This document shows, in pieces, positions 11,990 to 23,416 of a stretch of 64,000 nt of DNA. Location of the stretch: NCBI GenBank assembly GCA_029448655.1, contig JACCLO010000001.1:4712001-4776000 (forward strand). Direction: 5' to 3'. Below the pieces are notes generated by a model, which searched no databases, was not told where the DNA came from, and saw only the letters and a program-made list of their open reading frames with translations. The translations under genes were made by a program, and so were the position numbers. Position 1 is the stretch's first letter. Every line of letters starts with the position of its first letter. The stretch comes from Wolfiporia cocos (lineage: Eukaryota; Basidiomycota; Agaricomycetes; Polyporales; Phaeolaceae).

Positions 11990-12280
11990 ACAGAGTCTGA
12001 AGCTTAAGACCAGCCCATCCTGTGGGCACTCCACTGGATGAGTGCTCTGGAGGCCTCCCGGTGCTCTGACTCTTACTTCAGATCCTTACACAGGTCTTAA
12101 AATGAGCATCTTAACTCATGCTCTTAAGAGTCTTAAGAGGGGGCTTGAGAGTCTTAAGAGTCTGAAGGCTGAGGCACCACTTAAGACTCTGAAGACCGTG
12201 TCTTAAGTCCCACTCTTAAGACTCTAAAGATACCTCTTGAGACTCTTAAGTTACTTACGAGGTCTTAAGACCCTTCCAGC
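11990..12280. repeat. CTTAAG-rich degenerate repeat
   Basis: Dense array of the palindromic word CTTAAG within GTCTTAAGACTC-like units, in both orientations. It resembles the subterminal repeats of the hAT-like MITEs in composition style, but I could not find flanking inverted repeats. No gene. Confidence 0.5.
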
Positions 12281-12716
12281 TCAGACATGTGACTTCCGCC
12301 AGATTCTGCCGGATTCTGCCGGACCCCAAAGGCCCGTTGATCTCAGGAAACCATGTCTGACAGTCACATGACCCCCTCCCCACATTTACAGTGTGGTCCA
12401 TAGTGTTCCCCTTAGTACAGGTCATGTGTTTGTAGATTATGTTAGCATACCACATGTTACTTGGTATTGTGCTTGGGCCCTGTTTAGGGCAGTACTGTAC
12501 ATGGTATTGTACTGTGTGTATATAGTCTATGCATCTGAGGTCTTACAACCTTAGACTTGTTTAAGTATTACTGGGGCATGTCCCACTCTTTGAACATCTA
12601 TACTCACTTGTCTGTGTGTCTGTGCTTAGCCCTGAGTGTCTTCAATGCCTTAGACCAGCTAGTCATGGTGCAGCCTGGAAGCTCAGTCTTTGGCCTCTAG
12701 AGCAGCAGCCCTTCCC
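12281..12716. other. LTR-like promoter region, borders not found
   Basis: TATATAG near 12519 is followed by TCTGAGGTCTTACAACCTTAG, which closely matches the R-region hairpin of family A LTRs. This is probably an old LTR fragment. No gene. Confidence 0.35.
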
Positions 12717-12722
12717 TGTTAC

Positions 12723-13526
12723 TGTCACAAGCTGATTTTCTCCAACTAGCTAATGACTAGTGACGGACTCCAAACCCTTATCTTATCTAAGCGCATGCCT
12801 AAGCAGTCATGTGCAAGGACCCCAATCACCCTATCACATGCTGTCAGACCCCCGGACACTCTGTGCCATGTACTTACATCCATTATAGGGTTACCTACAT
12901 TATAACGAACTATCAGCTTACATAATAACTATACAGCAGCCAAACATGTACAAACAGTAGAATAGCATATATACTGGCCGACGAGCAGGGTAGCTGACAC
13001 AAACTTGCCTGGCATCACTAGCCAATGATCTCATGCCGAACGTTGTCTCTTGATGACAATACTGAGGTATGCCCAAGCCCCAGACTAGCACGTGCAATGT
13101 CCAAGTAAGGCCCACTAGGGGCAACATCGAGAGATTAATCAGTCTGAGGTGTAAGCCTCACCATGGTACATTATATACATGGCAGCACAGCAGTCATGTA
13201 TCTACCAACCCTAAAGAGCATGGTCTGTGCACACAGTGCTTACAGTAGGGTCATGTGCCCATGGGGCACATATATCGTAAGGGAGCACGTTTCCTAGAGG
13301 TTGCGTGCCTTATAGCTATCTCTATCTATCAGATGTCTACCTAAGAGCGGCTATCTAATCTATAGAGACCATGTGACTGTAATATCCCCTAGTCGCAGAA
13401 TAATCTGTGACAGTAGCACCCCAGACTTGTCTTGGCCTTATATGCCTTGAGTAGCCTCAGATCAGGAATACGGCTTTGTGTGAGTTCTATTCCCCTGAGT
13501 AGTTGCTTGAGATTGTGCTTGTGTTG
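12723..13526 (+). repeat. Gypsy 5' LTR, interrupted
   Basis: Matches the 3' LTR (23036-23416) over its whole length once the insertion 12995-13417 is removed. TATATA is at 12968-12973. The start word AGACTTGTCTT (13423-13433) has been pushed away from it by the inserted LTR. The last two bases have drifted from CA to TG. Confidence 0.85.
12995..13412 (-). mobile_element. Solo LTR, family D, in the gypsy 5' LTR, TSD GTAGC
   Basis: On the minus strand it reads TGTCACAGATTATTCTGCG...TTTGTGTCA, 418 bp. GTAGC flanks both sides (12990-12994, 13413-13417), and the intact 3' LTR of the host element shows the empty site. It carries the CTCAGACTG-type R-region word also seen at 23840 and 57585. Confidence 0.9.
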
Positions 13527-13527
13527 T

Positions 13528-13538
13528 AAGATGAGTCT
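13528..13538 (+). other. Self-priming primer-binding site of the gypsy element
   Basis: AAGATGAGTCT starts one base after the 5' LTR. It is exactly complementary to AGACTCATCTT at 23313-23323 in the 3' LTR, which sits 32 bp after a TATATA box (23281-23286), that is, at the expected RNA 5' end. This is the arrangement known from Tf1/sushi elements. The 5' LTR copy of the start word (AGACTTGTCTT) differs only by CpG-type changes. Confidence 0.75.
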
Positions 13539-15119
13539 CCCCCCCATACAGTGGTCTTACCCTGTACAACCCCAGCACATTAGGGGTAAAGTGCATCATC
13601 TCTTTTGTCCTTGTTTGACTTTGGTCATCTGGACATGTGATTTGATTATCGTGCCTGCCACAGTCCAGGGCTAAGGACTATTGGGCTCTGGGGAACTTGC
13701 ATCAAACAGCGAGTAGGGGCCCACTCCTACTGTTGCGTTGAAGCTACTGGGTCACCGTCATGCAACGTGGTGTAAAGGCTTTGGGTTACAATCCCACCAC
13801 GGTAACTGTGCACCCAACATGTAATAGTCAAAGGTGTTAAGGGGCCCCATGGCAGTTTACCAGTGCACTGGGAAATTATATATGGCCATTACTGGCCCAA
13901 CTATATGTGCATTACCACACCCCTATTACCTACACAACCCGGCGCCTTACCAGCAGCCGAAGAGGCTAGACAACACCTACATACTGTACACCACTTGGCT
14001 ATATGGTAGAACATTTTACATGCCCCATCACATAGGCAGATAGTTCCCGTGCCCCTGGTATCCCAAATTAGCTTTGGGGCTGGACGAGGTTTCTGAGGCT
14101 GAGTTTACTTGCCAGCTTTGGGCAGAAAACCCCTTAGCGTTTCTTGGCACACCTCCAAAAAGAGGTGGACTCAGTTTGTAGTGGACAAGAAGTTTTTAGC
14201 TACCACCCTGATAGTCTCTAGCAGGTCCCACAGTGGGCAGGTAGTGCTTCCAGTTGCAACTACACTTTTATAACATATACATTCACTACATCAATGGCCC
14301 ATAACTTAGCCTACATCCACAACCCAATTGGCATCCCCGCACCCCTGGCAGCCAAAGAACACATACATGACCCTATGGATATGGATGCCCTCGCAGACGG
14401 CTTCAGTTGCTTCTCAGTCTGCTCCACCACCCAGGAGCCATTGGTACACACCCTGATAGTTGCTGCCCCCGTAGCCGAATTCATGACCCCAGTCAAAAAC
14501 CCACGATCAGTACATTCATGCAACCCCCCGGTAGAACCAGACCCAGCCAACATCCAGGTGGTGTTCCACATGGCCCGCAACCAAAGCAACACAGTTTGGG
14601 GCAGGAGCCAACTCAGTCACATTGACTCCCATCTTGTGGTCCAGTGAGCATTCCTGCCCAACCCCACATCAAATGGTTTCAGGCTGGCATGCCAGTAAGT
14701 AGCAGCCACAATGGTTCAGACCAGTGTATGGTCCAGGGAAATGGCAGGATGATACCTCTGCAAGGCTCAAAGGATGCAGGTGGACACTCTCCAAGCTGGA
14801 GACGCAGCCTCCCTCCATAGCCAACGCCCTGCCCTGGTAAGGTCCCACGTAAAGCCAGGAAAGTCAGTTCCACCCCATCAAGAATTGGGTACGATTGGTG
14901 CACATGCACTCCCCAAAACTCAGTACACGGTCCCCATCCACTCCTGACTCCCCTGCAATCATGACAGACCAACCCATTCCTGTCCAGCTACACACCCCCA
15001 GTTCTCATGCCCCTGGCCCAAACATTTGTGGCAGTAGCATAAGCACCACAGGTAGCACCACAGAATGCACCTGTGAACACCTGGGGAGCTGTGCCTCACC
15101 AGGGAACTCGTGCATCTAT
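13539..15119 (+). other. Gypsy leader and possible gag N-terminal region
   Basis: An open frame at 14294-14647 and overlapping frames lie here, but no motif is recognisable. Gag-like sequence becomes convincing only from about 15120. The leader may be untranslated, or the gag N-terminus may be scrambled by indels. Confidence 0.4.
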
Positions 15120-16190
15120 GTGGCGGCCTGAAAAACCAGCTACTTTGCAATGGGATGCATACTTGATACTCCCAGAGGCACACCCTGACCCCCAATACAA
15201 GTCAAAGGTCAGGGAACCAGAGGCATTCACTGGTGAAGGGTTCATGGCATGGTACATGTGGCTGAAACTGTACATCGACAATAACGCCCTGCTCCTGTAC
15301 ACTGACTCCAAGAAAGTCGGAGTGGCAATTTCGTTGATCCGCAGTCCCAAGGTCAATGCATGGGTAATGGCATTCATGAGGGAAGGGAACACTACCTTGG
15401 TGGGCAATGGTGACTCAGCTGGCCCCAGTTTGTCTGGGAATTGCATCAAAAGTTTGATGACTCAGACCTGGAGAAAAAGGCAGCGGTAGCAGCAGAAAAG
15501 CTTATAATGCAGGCTGGAAAAGTGGAGGAGTACTTCCAGGAGCTGGAACGCCTCCTTGCTGACACAAAGTATGATTGAGAAAACCAGGTGGTCCATCACT
15601 GGATCACCGTGGCAATCCCCAAGGAGATCTACTTGTTGGTCCATCAGGCATTTGTTGCTGCCACGGTTAACGACAAAATGCAGCGTGGGTATAACGTTCA
15701 AATTCCAGAAGACTACGAGTCCTGGAAACAGGTGATCCTGTGCACAGACAATGCAATGTGTTGGCTCCTGGATGAGGAGAAACTGTGAAGCCACAGGAAG
15801 GAAAAGGTCATGGACAAGGGCAAGGAGCGCACCCGGACAGAGCGCCCTAAAACGGAGCCTATGGAGGAACAGCGGGCCAACCTACTCAAGAGGAAATGCC
15901 ACAGCTGCAGCAAAATGCAAGCTGAGGCCCCCAGCAAAGGTTGCACGAAGTCCCTGTGGCACCAACCAAACTGGCGGCCGCAACAAGTGAACAATGCCCC
16001 TGCCACCAGTGGAACACAGCAAAACTGGCAGGTCACAGATGGGAATGATGCTCCAAAGGTAGGTCCTAAGCGAGATCCCCCAGGAGGACTTTGTCCGAAT
16101 GGTGGCCACCTGGGCCAAGGAGAACTCCAAGGCCACGAAGGAAGCCGGGTTCACCCTTGCACAGGTAAGTCATCCCCATTTGAACAATAA
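15120..16190 (+). pseudogene. gag of the Ty3/gypsy element
   Basis: Capsid-like (Retrotrans_gag type) sequence starts in frame 1: REPEAFTGEG, FMAWYMWLKLYIDNN, VNAWVMAFMREG. Near 15415-15420 it shifts to the next frame and continues as FVWELHQKFDD, VEEYFQELERLL, a TGA at 15576-15578, HHWITVAIPKEIY, and a second TGA at 15786-15788. A basic linker follows. A CHSC...C segment near 15898-15945 could be a degraded zinc knuckle, though its His and last Cys spacing is not canonical. Gag forms the particle that packages the RNA. The copy is inactive. Confidence 0.8.
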
Positions 16191-16579
16191 ATTTTTGGTT
16201 CTTGATGTAGAAGAAGTAAATATTCTCAAACCTGCCATGGAGAATGACAAACCGGTGAATGGACTATATGGGCTAGAGACCAGGGCCCTGATATTATCTA
16301 CTATCTCAGCACATCCTGTAGCATCAGACATAGATGATGATGACGGAGCTTCAACATGCTCCAATGATTTGTTTGTAACAGCCTTGGAGGGGCCTCATAC
16401 CGGAGCTTGGCAGGAGGCAAATACCATACTTAATTCCTCCAATGTCAATGTAACATATGTGTCAATGGATGTAGACCTGGTAGTGACATCAGATGTGGAA
16501 ATGGCAGACGCATCTGATGCCACTAAGAAAAAAGCAGAAAAGAAAGTGTGGTGTAGACGGACCAAGAAAAAGGTCGTCA

Positions 16580-16998
16580 TGCTTGACATCTATCTAGATC
16601 ATTCACAGGCCATACCACCAGAGCAAAAAAGCGAAGGTGCCATGGGCTACGATCTTTATTCTGCTGAGGAGGTACTAGTGCCTCATGGAAAGCACATCAC
16701 CGTGGACACAAGCATCATGATCAGGATGCCACCCGGTGTATACAGGTGCATTGCTCCACAATCCGGACTAGCCCTGAAGGGAGTCAATGTGGAAGGCGGT
16801 GTAGTAGACAAAGACTACACCGGCTGACTAAAAGTCATACTGAATAATCAAACCGGAGCAGATTTTCAGGTCAAGTATGGAGACAGAATCACCCAGTTCA
16901 TACTCGAATGCAATATGACACCAGACACCAGGATCGTCAAGTCAATCCACAAAACCCAGCAAGGGATACAGGGATTCAGCTTGACTGGTGAAAACCTC
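16580..16998 (+). pseudogene. dUTPase domain within pol, upstream of protease
   Basis: The five trimeric dUTPase motifs occur in order: GYDLYSA (about 16645), PQSGLALKG (about 16756), VVDKDYTG (16803-16824), YGDRITQ (about 16876) and QGIQGFSLTG (about 16963). The TGA at 16825 falls directly after motif 3. Known dUTPases hydrolyse dUTP to dUMP and limit uracil in newly made cDNA. Retroelement-borne dUTPases occur in some retroviruses and some fungal gypsy elements. The domain precedes the aspartic protease, whose catalytic triplet is degraded (next entry). Confidence 0.85.
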
Positions 16999-17082
16999 AG
17001 AGGAAGTGTGGTGGTAATCCAGATGGGAAAACAGGGATGGCAGATCGAACTACCAATCACCCTCCATCACCCTGATGGATGA

Positions 17083-17420
17083 AGCCTCGTCAAAAAGGCT
17101 CTTATCAATTCCGGCTCCACTAGATCTGTAATTAATAAGTCCTACATTGAGGAACACAAACTCGAGCAGATCCCACTCAACCGACCCATCAAGCTGTTCA
17201 ACACCGATGGATCAGCCAACGCCATGGGGCTCATGATGCACTATGTCGAGCTCCAAATGCAGATTGACACACACTTGGAGACCTGAAAGTCCCACATCAC
17301 AGAACTTAGCTCCGCATCTATTTTCCTTGGCTTTAACTGGCTTGAAGACCACAATCCTTCCATTGACTGGAAGAAGTGTAAGATCACCTTCATATGTGAC
17401 TGTGAGCATGAGCAGATCGA
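17083..17420 (+). pseudogene. Retropepsin-like protease domain with lost catalytic Asp
   Basis: LINSGSTRSVINKSYI (about 17101-17148) aligns with the usual LIDSGATxSFI of gypsy proteases, but the catalytic Asp codon reads AAT (Asn), a G to A change. A later FLGFNWLEDHNPSIDW block (about 17323-17370) is the typical protease-RT linker. TGA at 17284 interrupts it. Confidence 0.75.
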
Positions 17421-19491
17421 AGATGGTGATCATATCTATTACATTTTCGCTGATGCATGGATCCAGAATAGGGAAGAATGTAGAGCGGACATTGCCAAGT
17501 GAGTCCATGCCATGAAGGCCACCGAGATTGCCATTGCAACTGGCAAACCCACAGAAGCCAAGACATTCGAGGAAGTCATACCTGAGTACTTGCACAAATT
17601 CAAAGACATGTTCGAGGAAAAGGAATTCAACACACTCCCAGAATGACAACCGTGGAACCATGCCATCGAACTTCTACTGAACTCCGAACCATATGCGGAC
17701 AAAATCTATGCCCTTTTTCCACAAGAACAAGAAGCACTGGATGACTTCTTAGAAGAACAACTGCGCATGGGCCGCATTCGCCCATTGAAGTCACCATGGG
17801 GGGCTCCCTTCTTCTTCGTCAAAAAGAAGGACAGGAAACTATGCCCTATCCAGGACTATCGAAAGTTGAACCAAATGACCAAGAAGAATAAGTACCCACT
17901 CCCACTCATCACAGAGCTGCTGAACAAGCTGAAACGAGCTAAGTACTTCTCTAAACTTGATATCAGATGGGGATACACGAATGTCCGCATCAAAGAAGGT
18001 GATGAAGAAAAAGCTGCCTTCATCACCAACCGAGGCCTATATGAGCCATTGGTGATGTTATTCAGAATGTGCAATGCACCAGGCATGTTCCAGACTTTGA
18101 TGAACGACATATTCCGAGACCTAGTCCTTACAGGAAAGGTCATTGTATATTTAGATGACATACTTATTTTCACGGAGAACCAAAAAGAACACAGGGAAAT
18201 CCTGAGATGAGTACTTCAGGCTCTCTGTCAAAATAAGTTGACATGTGAACCAGAGAAATGTGGGTTCGAGAAACATGAAGTAGAATACCTCGGACATATA
18301 ATCTCTCACGGAGAAATCCGTATGGATCCCATGAAGGTAGCTGCAGTCGCCGAATGGCCAGCACCTCAGAATAAGAAAGAAGTGCAGTCCTTTATCGGAT
18401 TTGCTTACTTCTACCGGAGATTTATAAAGTTTTCTATGGTAGCACACCCACTGATCAATCTAACCAAGGATGGAGAATGGCAGTGGGGCACAGTGGAACA
18501 GGAATGCTTCGACAAACTAAAAAAGACCTTTGTAGAAGCACCTGTACTAGGAATCCTGAATGATGACGACCCCTTCCACATTGAGGCAGACTCATCGGAC
18601 TTTGCAACCAGAGCCTGCCTCATGCAGAAGCAGGACGGCATCTGGAAACCTATCGTGTACCAATCAAAGACGTTGCTACCAGCTGAAAGAAACTACGAGA
18701 TCTACGATTGTTCTTAGCTATAATGCGTGCTCTAAACGAGTGGTGGCATTTTGTAATGGGTGCCAAACACCCTGTAGAAGTGCTAACGGACCACAAGAAC
18801 CTAGAATACTTCAAGACTCCACAAAAGATTAATCCGTGACAAGCCCAGTGGATGACAGAACTTGCCGAGTATGACTTACAACTCATGCACATCCCCAGCA
18901 AAACCAATGGAAGAGCGGACGGACTATCCCAATGAGGTGACCGCAACAACAACAAAGACCACCTCAAAGGACAGGTCATCCTGAAGGAACATCTCTTTGT
19001 CAAAGACAGCGAAGAAAGGCTATGATCCTCTTACTATACCCTCCCTCATGGAATCACCCACGAGGAGGTAAAGGAAAGGGTCAAAGCAGAAGCTGCTCTA
19101 TATGACGAGGAGGTAGTAGAAGGAACAATGGAAATAGCCAAGGATGGCCTATGCTACAGGAGGGGGAAGTTGATCGTTCCAAGAGACAAGGAATTAATCG
19201 GAAAAATCATTTCTTCCTTCCACAACACAATCTCGGCAGGACACCCTGGCACCGAAAACACGTACACAGCCATTCACCACTCGTATTGGTGGCCCAAGAT
19301 GTGAAACAACATCCGCCAATATGTCAAAGCCTGTATCAAGTGCCAACAAGCCAAGCCAGATCACTCAAAGAGAGCCGCACCATTAAACCCAAATCCAACA
19401 CCCGTGCACAATTGGGAGAATATTTCCGTAGACATGATCACAGGACTCCCTACATCCAAGGGTCGTGACACCATCATTGTAGTTGTAGATA

Positions 19492-20483
19492 TAGTGTTGC
19501 GAGGTCCAGTCCCAAGGACTGCTAAAGACCAAGGACAGGACCAGGACCGGACTGATTAGGACCGATTCAGCGGTCCGGTCCAGTCCCGGTCCTAACACGG
19601 TCCTGGTCCTGGTCCTAACGAATTGTCAATTTATACAGGACCGATTGGGACCGGTCTGGACCAGCCCCGGACCGGCCCCAAAAGTTAGCATAGAATAGTG
19701 CTTCAACTCCAAGATTGTAAACCATGATGCACTAACTTTAACATAAAATCAAGTACCTAAGACTCCAGTGAGTGATCCAAGATGATCTGCATCATGTATG
19801 TACCACTGGCTAAGCATCACAAAACCTGACAATAGTAGTTTTCACCAGTAAAGCTTCTAATATTATGAAGCACTGCTATTGTCTTGGGCAGTGCTTAACA
19901 CATGCAGTCTGCCCTCATGTTATCACTAATTTTGTTGACTTGCACCCAGTTGTATATTATCCTGCCCAGTAGCTTTGACACTTGCACATTGAAATAGATA
20001 TATATGCAGTTCAATCTCATGCAGTCACTGGCTTCCAACCACTTAGTGGTCACTATTACTCCTCATTGTGTCATACAAGAATGAAACAATAAAATGTCAT
20101 CAGGTTTAACCTGAGATGTGCAGTCACCACAGTGGCATATATAAATATATACCAGCTTCAGTGTACCAACCATACTGGAAAAACTCAAAAATCGGTGCAT
20201 CATAGTCAATTTGCAAGCTGTACTAAGTATGTTTTGATACATGTTGAGCAATAAGTGCCCTTTCATCGCATTCTCTTACAAATAAAATCTAGTCAAGTGA
20301 ATGACCATTCAATCGGTCCTGGACCGGTTCAGACCGGTCCTGGGACCGGTATAGGACCACGGTCCTGCTTGGGACCGGTCTCAGTCCGGTCTCTCATTGC
20401 CCGCACTGGTCCGGTCCTGGTCCTGGTCCTTGGTCCTGCCCAAAACATGCAAAGACCGGACCGGACCGGACCTCGCAACACTA
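19492..20483. mobile_element. hAT-like MITE 2 in integrase, repeat word GGACCGGTCC
   Basis: Ends TAGTGTTGCGAGGTCC and GGACCTCGCAACACTA. Flanks TGTAGATA (19484-19491) and TGAAGATA (20484-20491) match at 7 of 8 bases. Removing the element restores the integrase reading frame between VVVD and KSKDYIVV. About 150-190 bp at each end are repeats of GGTCCGGTCC/GGACCAGGACC. The middle 600 bp shows no gene. Confidence 0.85.
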
Positions 20484-20602
20484 TGAAGATATGAAATCCA
20501 AGGACTATATAGTGGTACCAACCACAACCAAGCTAACAGCTGAAGGTTGGGCCAACATATTTGTAGATAAAGTATACACACAGCACGGACTACCAAAGAA
20601 AG

Positions 20603-21057
20603 TGACACAGTACAGCCTGACGTATGTGGGGACCATGCCAGCAGGGGGTCCTAACACCCAGGGAGGCTCTCAGACTAGCTGGTAGGCAAAGAGAGAGAGG
20701 CGGAGCAAGTCACAGATGGGCACACCAGGCAGCCAGACAGTAAAGGGAGCTATCATCAGCCCCAGATGTCGAGAATGCTAAACATGAGGATGAGTCCTCA
20801 TGTCAGCGCATAAGTACATGGGGATGCACCAGTATCTACAAGCCTGCCCTAAGGCACATGGATCTGTGCACATATGTAAGCATAAATGACAGGCACCAGT
20901 AATGGCACCGAGTCATGTGCATAAGGGGTGGCACCAGTAATGGTGCCCATGCATAGGGGGTGTGATGCTAACTAGGGATAAGCTATCTACATACTGTACA
21001 ATAGCATAAATAATCTTGTAAGTAAGTAGCAGTGACACCCCAGGTAAATCTGTGACA
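20603..21057 (-). mobile_element. Solo LTR in integrase, TSD GAAAG/GAAGG
   Basis: Minus-strand reading starts TGTCACAGATTTACCTGGGG and ends CTGTGTCA, 455 bp. Its first 20 bases closely match the tandem-array LTR start. Flanks GAAAG (20598-20602) and GAAGG (21058-21062) differ by one transition. Excision rejoins the integrase frame (HGLPKK to VFSDRG). Confidence 0.85.
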
Positions 21058-21924
21058 GAAGGTATTTAGCGACAGAGGACCTGATTTTGTATCGGACTTC
21101 ATAAAAGACGTTTACCATAGATTAGGCATTGAAGGAAACCCTAGTACTGCATTCCACCCACAAAGAGACGGGCAAACAGAACGTATGAACCAGGAACTAG
21201 AGGTGTACCTACAATTATTTATTAACAACACACATACCAACTGGCTGGACTTACTTCCACTAGCTAGCTTCGCCTACAAATGTCACATACATAGTAGCAT
21301 AGGCTACAGCCCCTTTTACCTTACTCACGGATACCACCCATTTACAGGAGTGGAGGCACCAGAGTTGGAAGGGGGGGTGGAAACCACCAAGGATTGGGTC
21401 GAGCACATGCACATGATATCCCAGACCGCTTCCAAGAACCTTGAGCGAGCTAAACTTCGTATGAAAGAATACTATGACTGGAAACGGACCAACCCTCACA
21501 CATACAATGAGGGAGACATGGTTTGGGTCGATGGGTGAAACATTAACATGGGAAACCCTACGAAGAAACTAGACTCAAAGCGGTATGGACCATACAAGAT
21601 CGCAGAGAAAGTCAGGCACGGCACATATGAGCTAGACTTACCCACAGACATGCGTGGCATATACCCAGTATTCAACGAAGTCTTACTACTGCCCTACATA
21701 ATGCCTGCCTTCCCCAATCAGGACCACAATGAAAGGACGGAAAGCAATGATGCTTGCAGGCCTCTCAGGATCCTCAAATCCAGAGAAGACTGAGGGCGAG
21801 TCAAGCTAGAAGTCGAGTGGTCTGATGGGACCAAGACATGGGAACAAAAATGCAGAATGACACCATGGCAAGAGATAGTCACAAAGTACTTCGAGGACTG
21901 TCAGGATTCCAAGAACCAGTTGTA

Positions 21925-22569
21925 ATATATTCAAAACCAATTCACATCTCAAAGACAATCCAGCTTCATCTAAACCCTCTAATAAAATCCATAAAGCAAT
22001 AACACCAATAAATCCCATTATCACAGAAGCCCCAAGAAGACGAACCTATAAATTCCACACCACTATCACAACACACCAGAAGCCCTAGGAAACATTCTAA
22101 TAACCCCAGTACCACAAGGCTACAATGAGGCGACACTTAAATACAAGGTTTAACAAACTCCTGATCTACCAGAGACAAATTTGGTCAAAAGCCACACAGA
22201 GATTAAGTTCACTTCTTTCATTAATTCATACTTCACAGAAGCATCCCTAAGAATATCAGAACCACCTATACATTCAAGGAAGTATTCATACAAACTCTAA
22301 CTCAATCACAATTCAGGGATCAGTAGATACACATGATTACCACACATCACAGATCCCCAGCCATATCACACATGTCGCAACTCATAGAAACCCTTGACAG
22401 AGGTCTAACGAAGTCTATTAGCTCTAGTCCACTACCCAGACACCGCTAAACCATTACAGGTAGGCAAGACACATAGGTACACACACAAAATCATGTATAT
22501 ATAGTAAGAACCCATCAAGTCTGATCCTCAGCTTGGTTTTAATCAAGTATATCCTCCTCAGTTCCTCTT
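21925..22569 (+). other. Spacer between pol and the extra ORF, duplicated at 55131
   Basis: A/C-rich, no gene. It is homologous along its length to 55131-55870 (shared words include ACCTATACATTCAAGGAAG and CAGACACCGCTAAACCATTA). This suggests a second gypsy copy left a fragment there. Confidence 0.6.
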
Positions 22570-23073
22570 GTGTCTGGGCATCAGTCTGACAAGGACAGAC
22601 CCACCACACCTGGCCACCAGTGGAAAGACCATAGCACTGAGTGGGATCCTGAGTGGGAAGATCTCAAGAGGAAAAGTCAAGCCATGAAGCTCAACCAGAA
22701 CCCAGATGAATTCATAGTTCACAACAACATAGACATTACGCTGCTGAAGGAAGCAAAGATACCCTTCTACATCTACCCAAAGCAGCTCGTCACCAAGAAC
22801 TTCTGGTTCTGTAACCCACAAACCCATGCAATCGAATATGGAATACATGTTGGACAATGCATAGAATCCACCATACCCAGAAACCCGGGATGGATCTACC
22901 CAATACACTATACCATACAGATGGCAAATGCACACAAATGCCAGAAACACAAGCATGACCATCCCTGTCACGTTGATCAACAATGGTACAAAGTGATTGT
23001 TGGGTGTGGGGACACACAGCTAGAAGAGGGGGTACTGTCACAAGCCAATTTTCTCCAACTAGCTAACAACTAG
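22570..23073 (+). CDS. Extra ORF between pol and 3' LTR of the gypsy element, function unknown
   Basis: This 167-codon frame lies where env or accessory ORFs sit in some LTR elements. Its last codons run into the 3' LTR, which starts at 23036. The product is hydrophilic with His/Lys-rich stretches (HKCQKHKHDHPCHVDQ), WDPEWEDLKRK near the N-terminus and many aromatic residues (PFYIYPKQL). I see no signal peptide or membrane segment, so it does not look like an envelope protein. It has no internal stop, unlike gag and pol, although the element carries 14 TGA codons elsewhere. The annotated start is simply the first available ATG or near-cognate codon and may be too far upstream. I do not recognise the family. 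Confidence 0.45.
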   Translation: MSGHQSDKDRPTTPGHQWKDHSTEWDPEWEDLKRKSQAMKLNQNPDEFIVHNNIDITLLKEAKIPFYIYPKQLVTKNFWFCNPQTHAIEYGIHVGQCIESTIPRNPGWIYPIHYTIQMANAHKCQKHKHDHPCHVDQQWYKVIVGCGDTQLEEGVLSQANFLQLANN

Positions 23074-23416
23074 TGACGGACTCCAAACCCTTATCTTATC
23101 TAAGCACACACCTAAGCAGTCACGTGCAAGGACCCCAATCACTCTATCACATGTTGTCAGACCCCTGGACACTCTGTGCCATGTACTTACACCCATTATA
23201 GGGTTACCTACATTATAACAAACTATCAGCTTACATAATAACTATACAGCAGCCAAACATGTACAAACAGTAGAATAGCATATATACTGGCCGATGAGCA
23301 GGGTAGCACCCCAGACTCATCTTGGCTTTATATGCCTTGAGTAGCCTCAGATCAGGAATACAGCTTTGTGTGAGTTCTATTCCCCTGAGTAGTTGCTTGA
23401 GATCGTGCTTGTGTCA
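23036..23416 (+). repeat. Gypsy 3' LTR
   Basis: TGTCACAAGCC...CTTGTGTCA, 381 bp, preceded by polypurine tract AGAAGAGGGGG (23022-23032). TATATA at 23281-23286 and start word at 23313. Followed by the TSD GTTAC (23417-23421). Confidence 0.9.

Larger units (their letters stand above)
16081..21924 (+). pseudogene. pol of the Ty3/gypsy element (dUTPase-PR-RT-RNaseH-IN-chromo-like)
   Basis: One frame runs from about 16081 to 18710 with TGA at 16825, 17080, 17284, 17500, 17644 and 18208. A frameshift near 18711 is followed by TGA at 18837, 18933, 19023 and 19302. After the nested insertions TGA occurs at 21536 and 21791. RT has WGAPFFFVKKKD (about 17803), a DYRKLN block and YLDD (18148-18159). RNase H has FHIEADSSDFATRACLMQ (about 18580). 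Integrase has the HHCC finger (HN...AGHPGTENTY, CIKCQQAK), first Asp in SVDMITGLP (about 19427), second in FSDRGPDF (about 21066) and Glu in QTERMNQELE (about 21178). The C-terminus (EWSDGTKTWEQ, about 21815) looks chromodomain-like. Confidence 0.9.
12723..23416 (+). mobile_element. Ty3/gypsy LTR retrotransposon, complete but inactivated, TSD GTTAC
   Basis: Both LTRs start TGTCACAAGC. GTTAC lies at 12718-12722 and 23417-23421. The order is 5' LTR, self-priming PBS, gag, dUTPase, protease, RT, RNase H, integrase, chromodomain-like tail, extra ORF, polypurine tract (23022-23032), 3' LTR. Nested insertions are an LTR in the 5' LTR (12995-13412), a hAT-like MITE (19492-20483) and an LTR in the integrase (20603-21057). 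Without these it is about 8.8 kb. It carries 14 premature TGA codons and at least two frameshifts. Confidence 0.92.
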
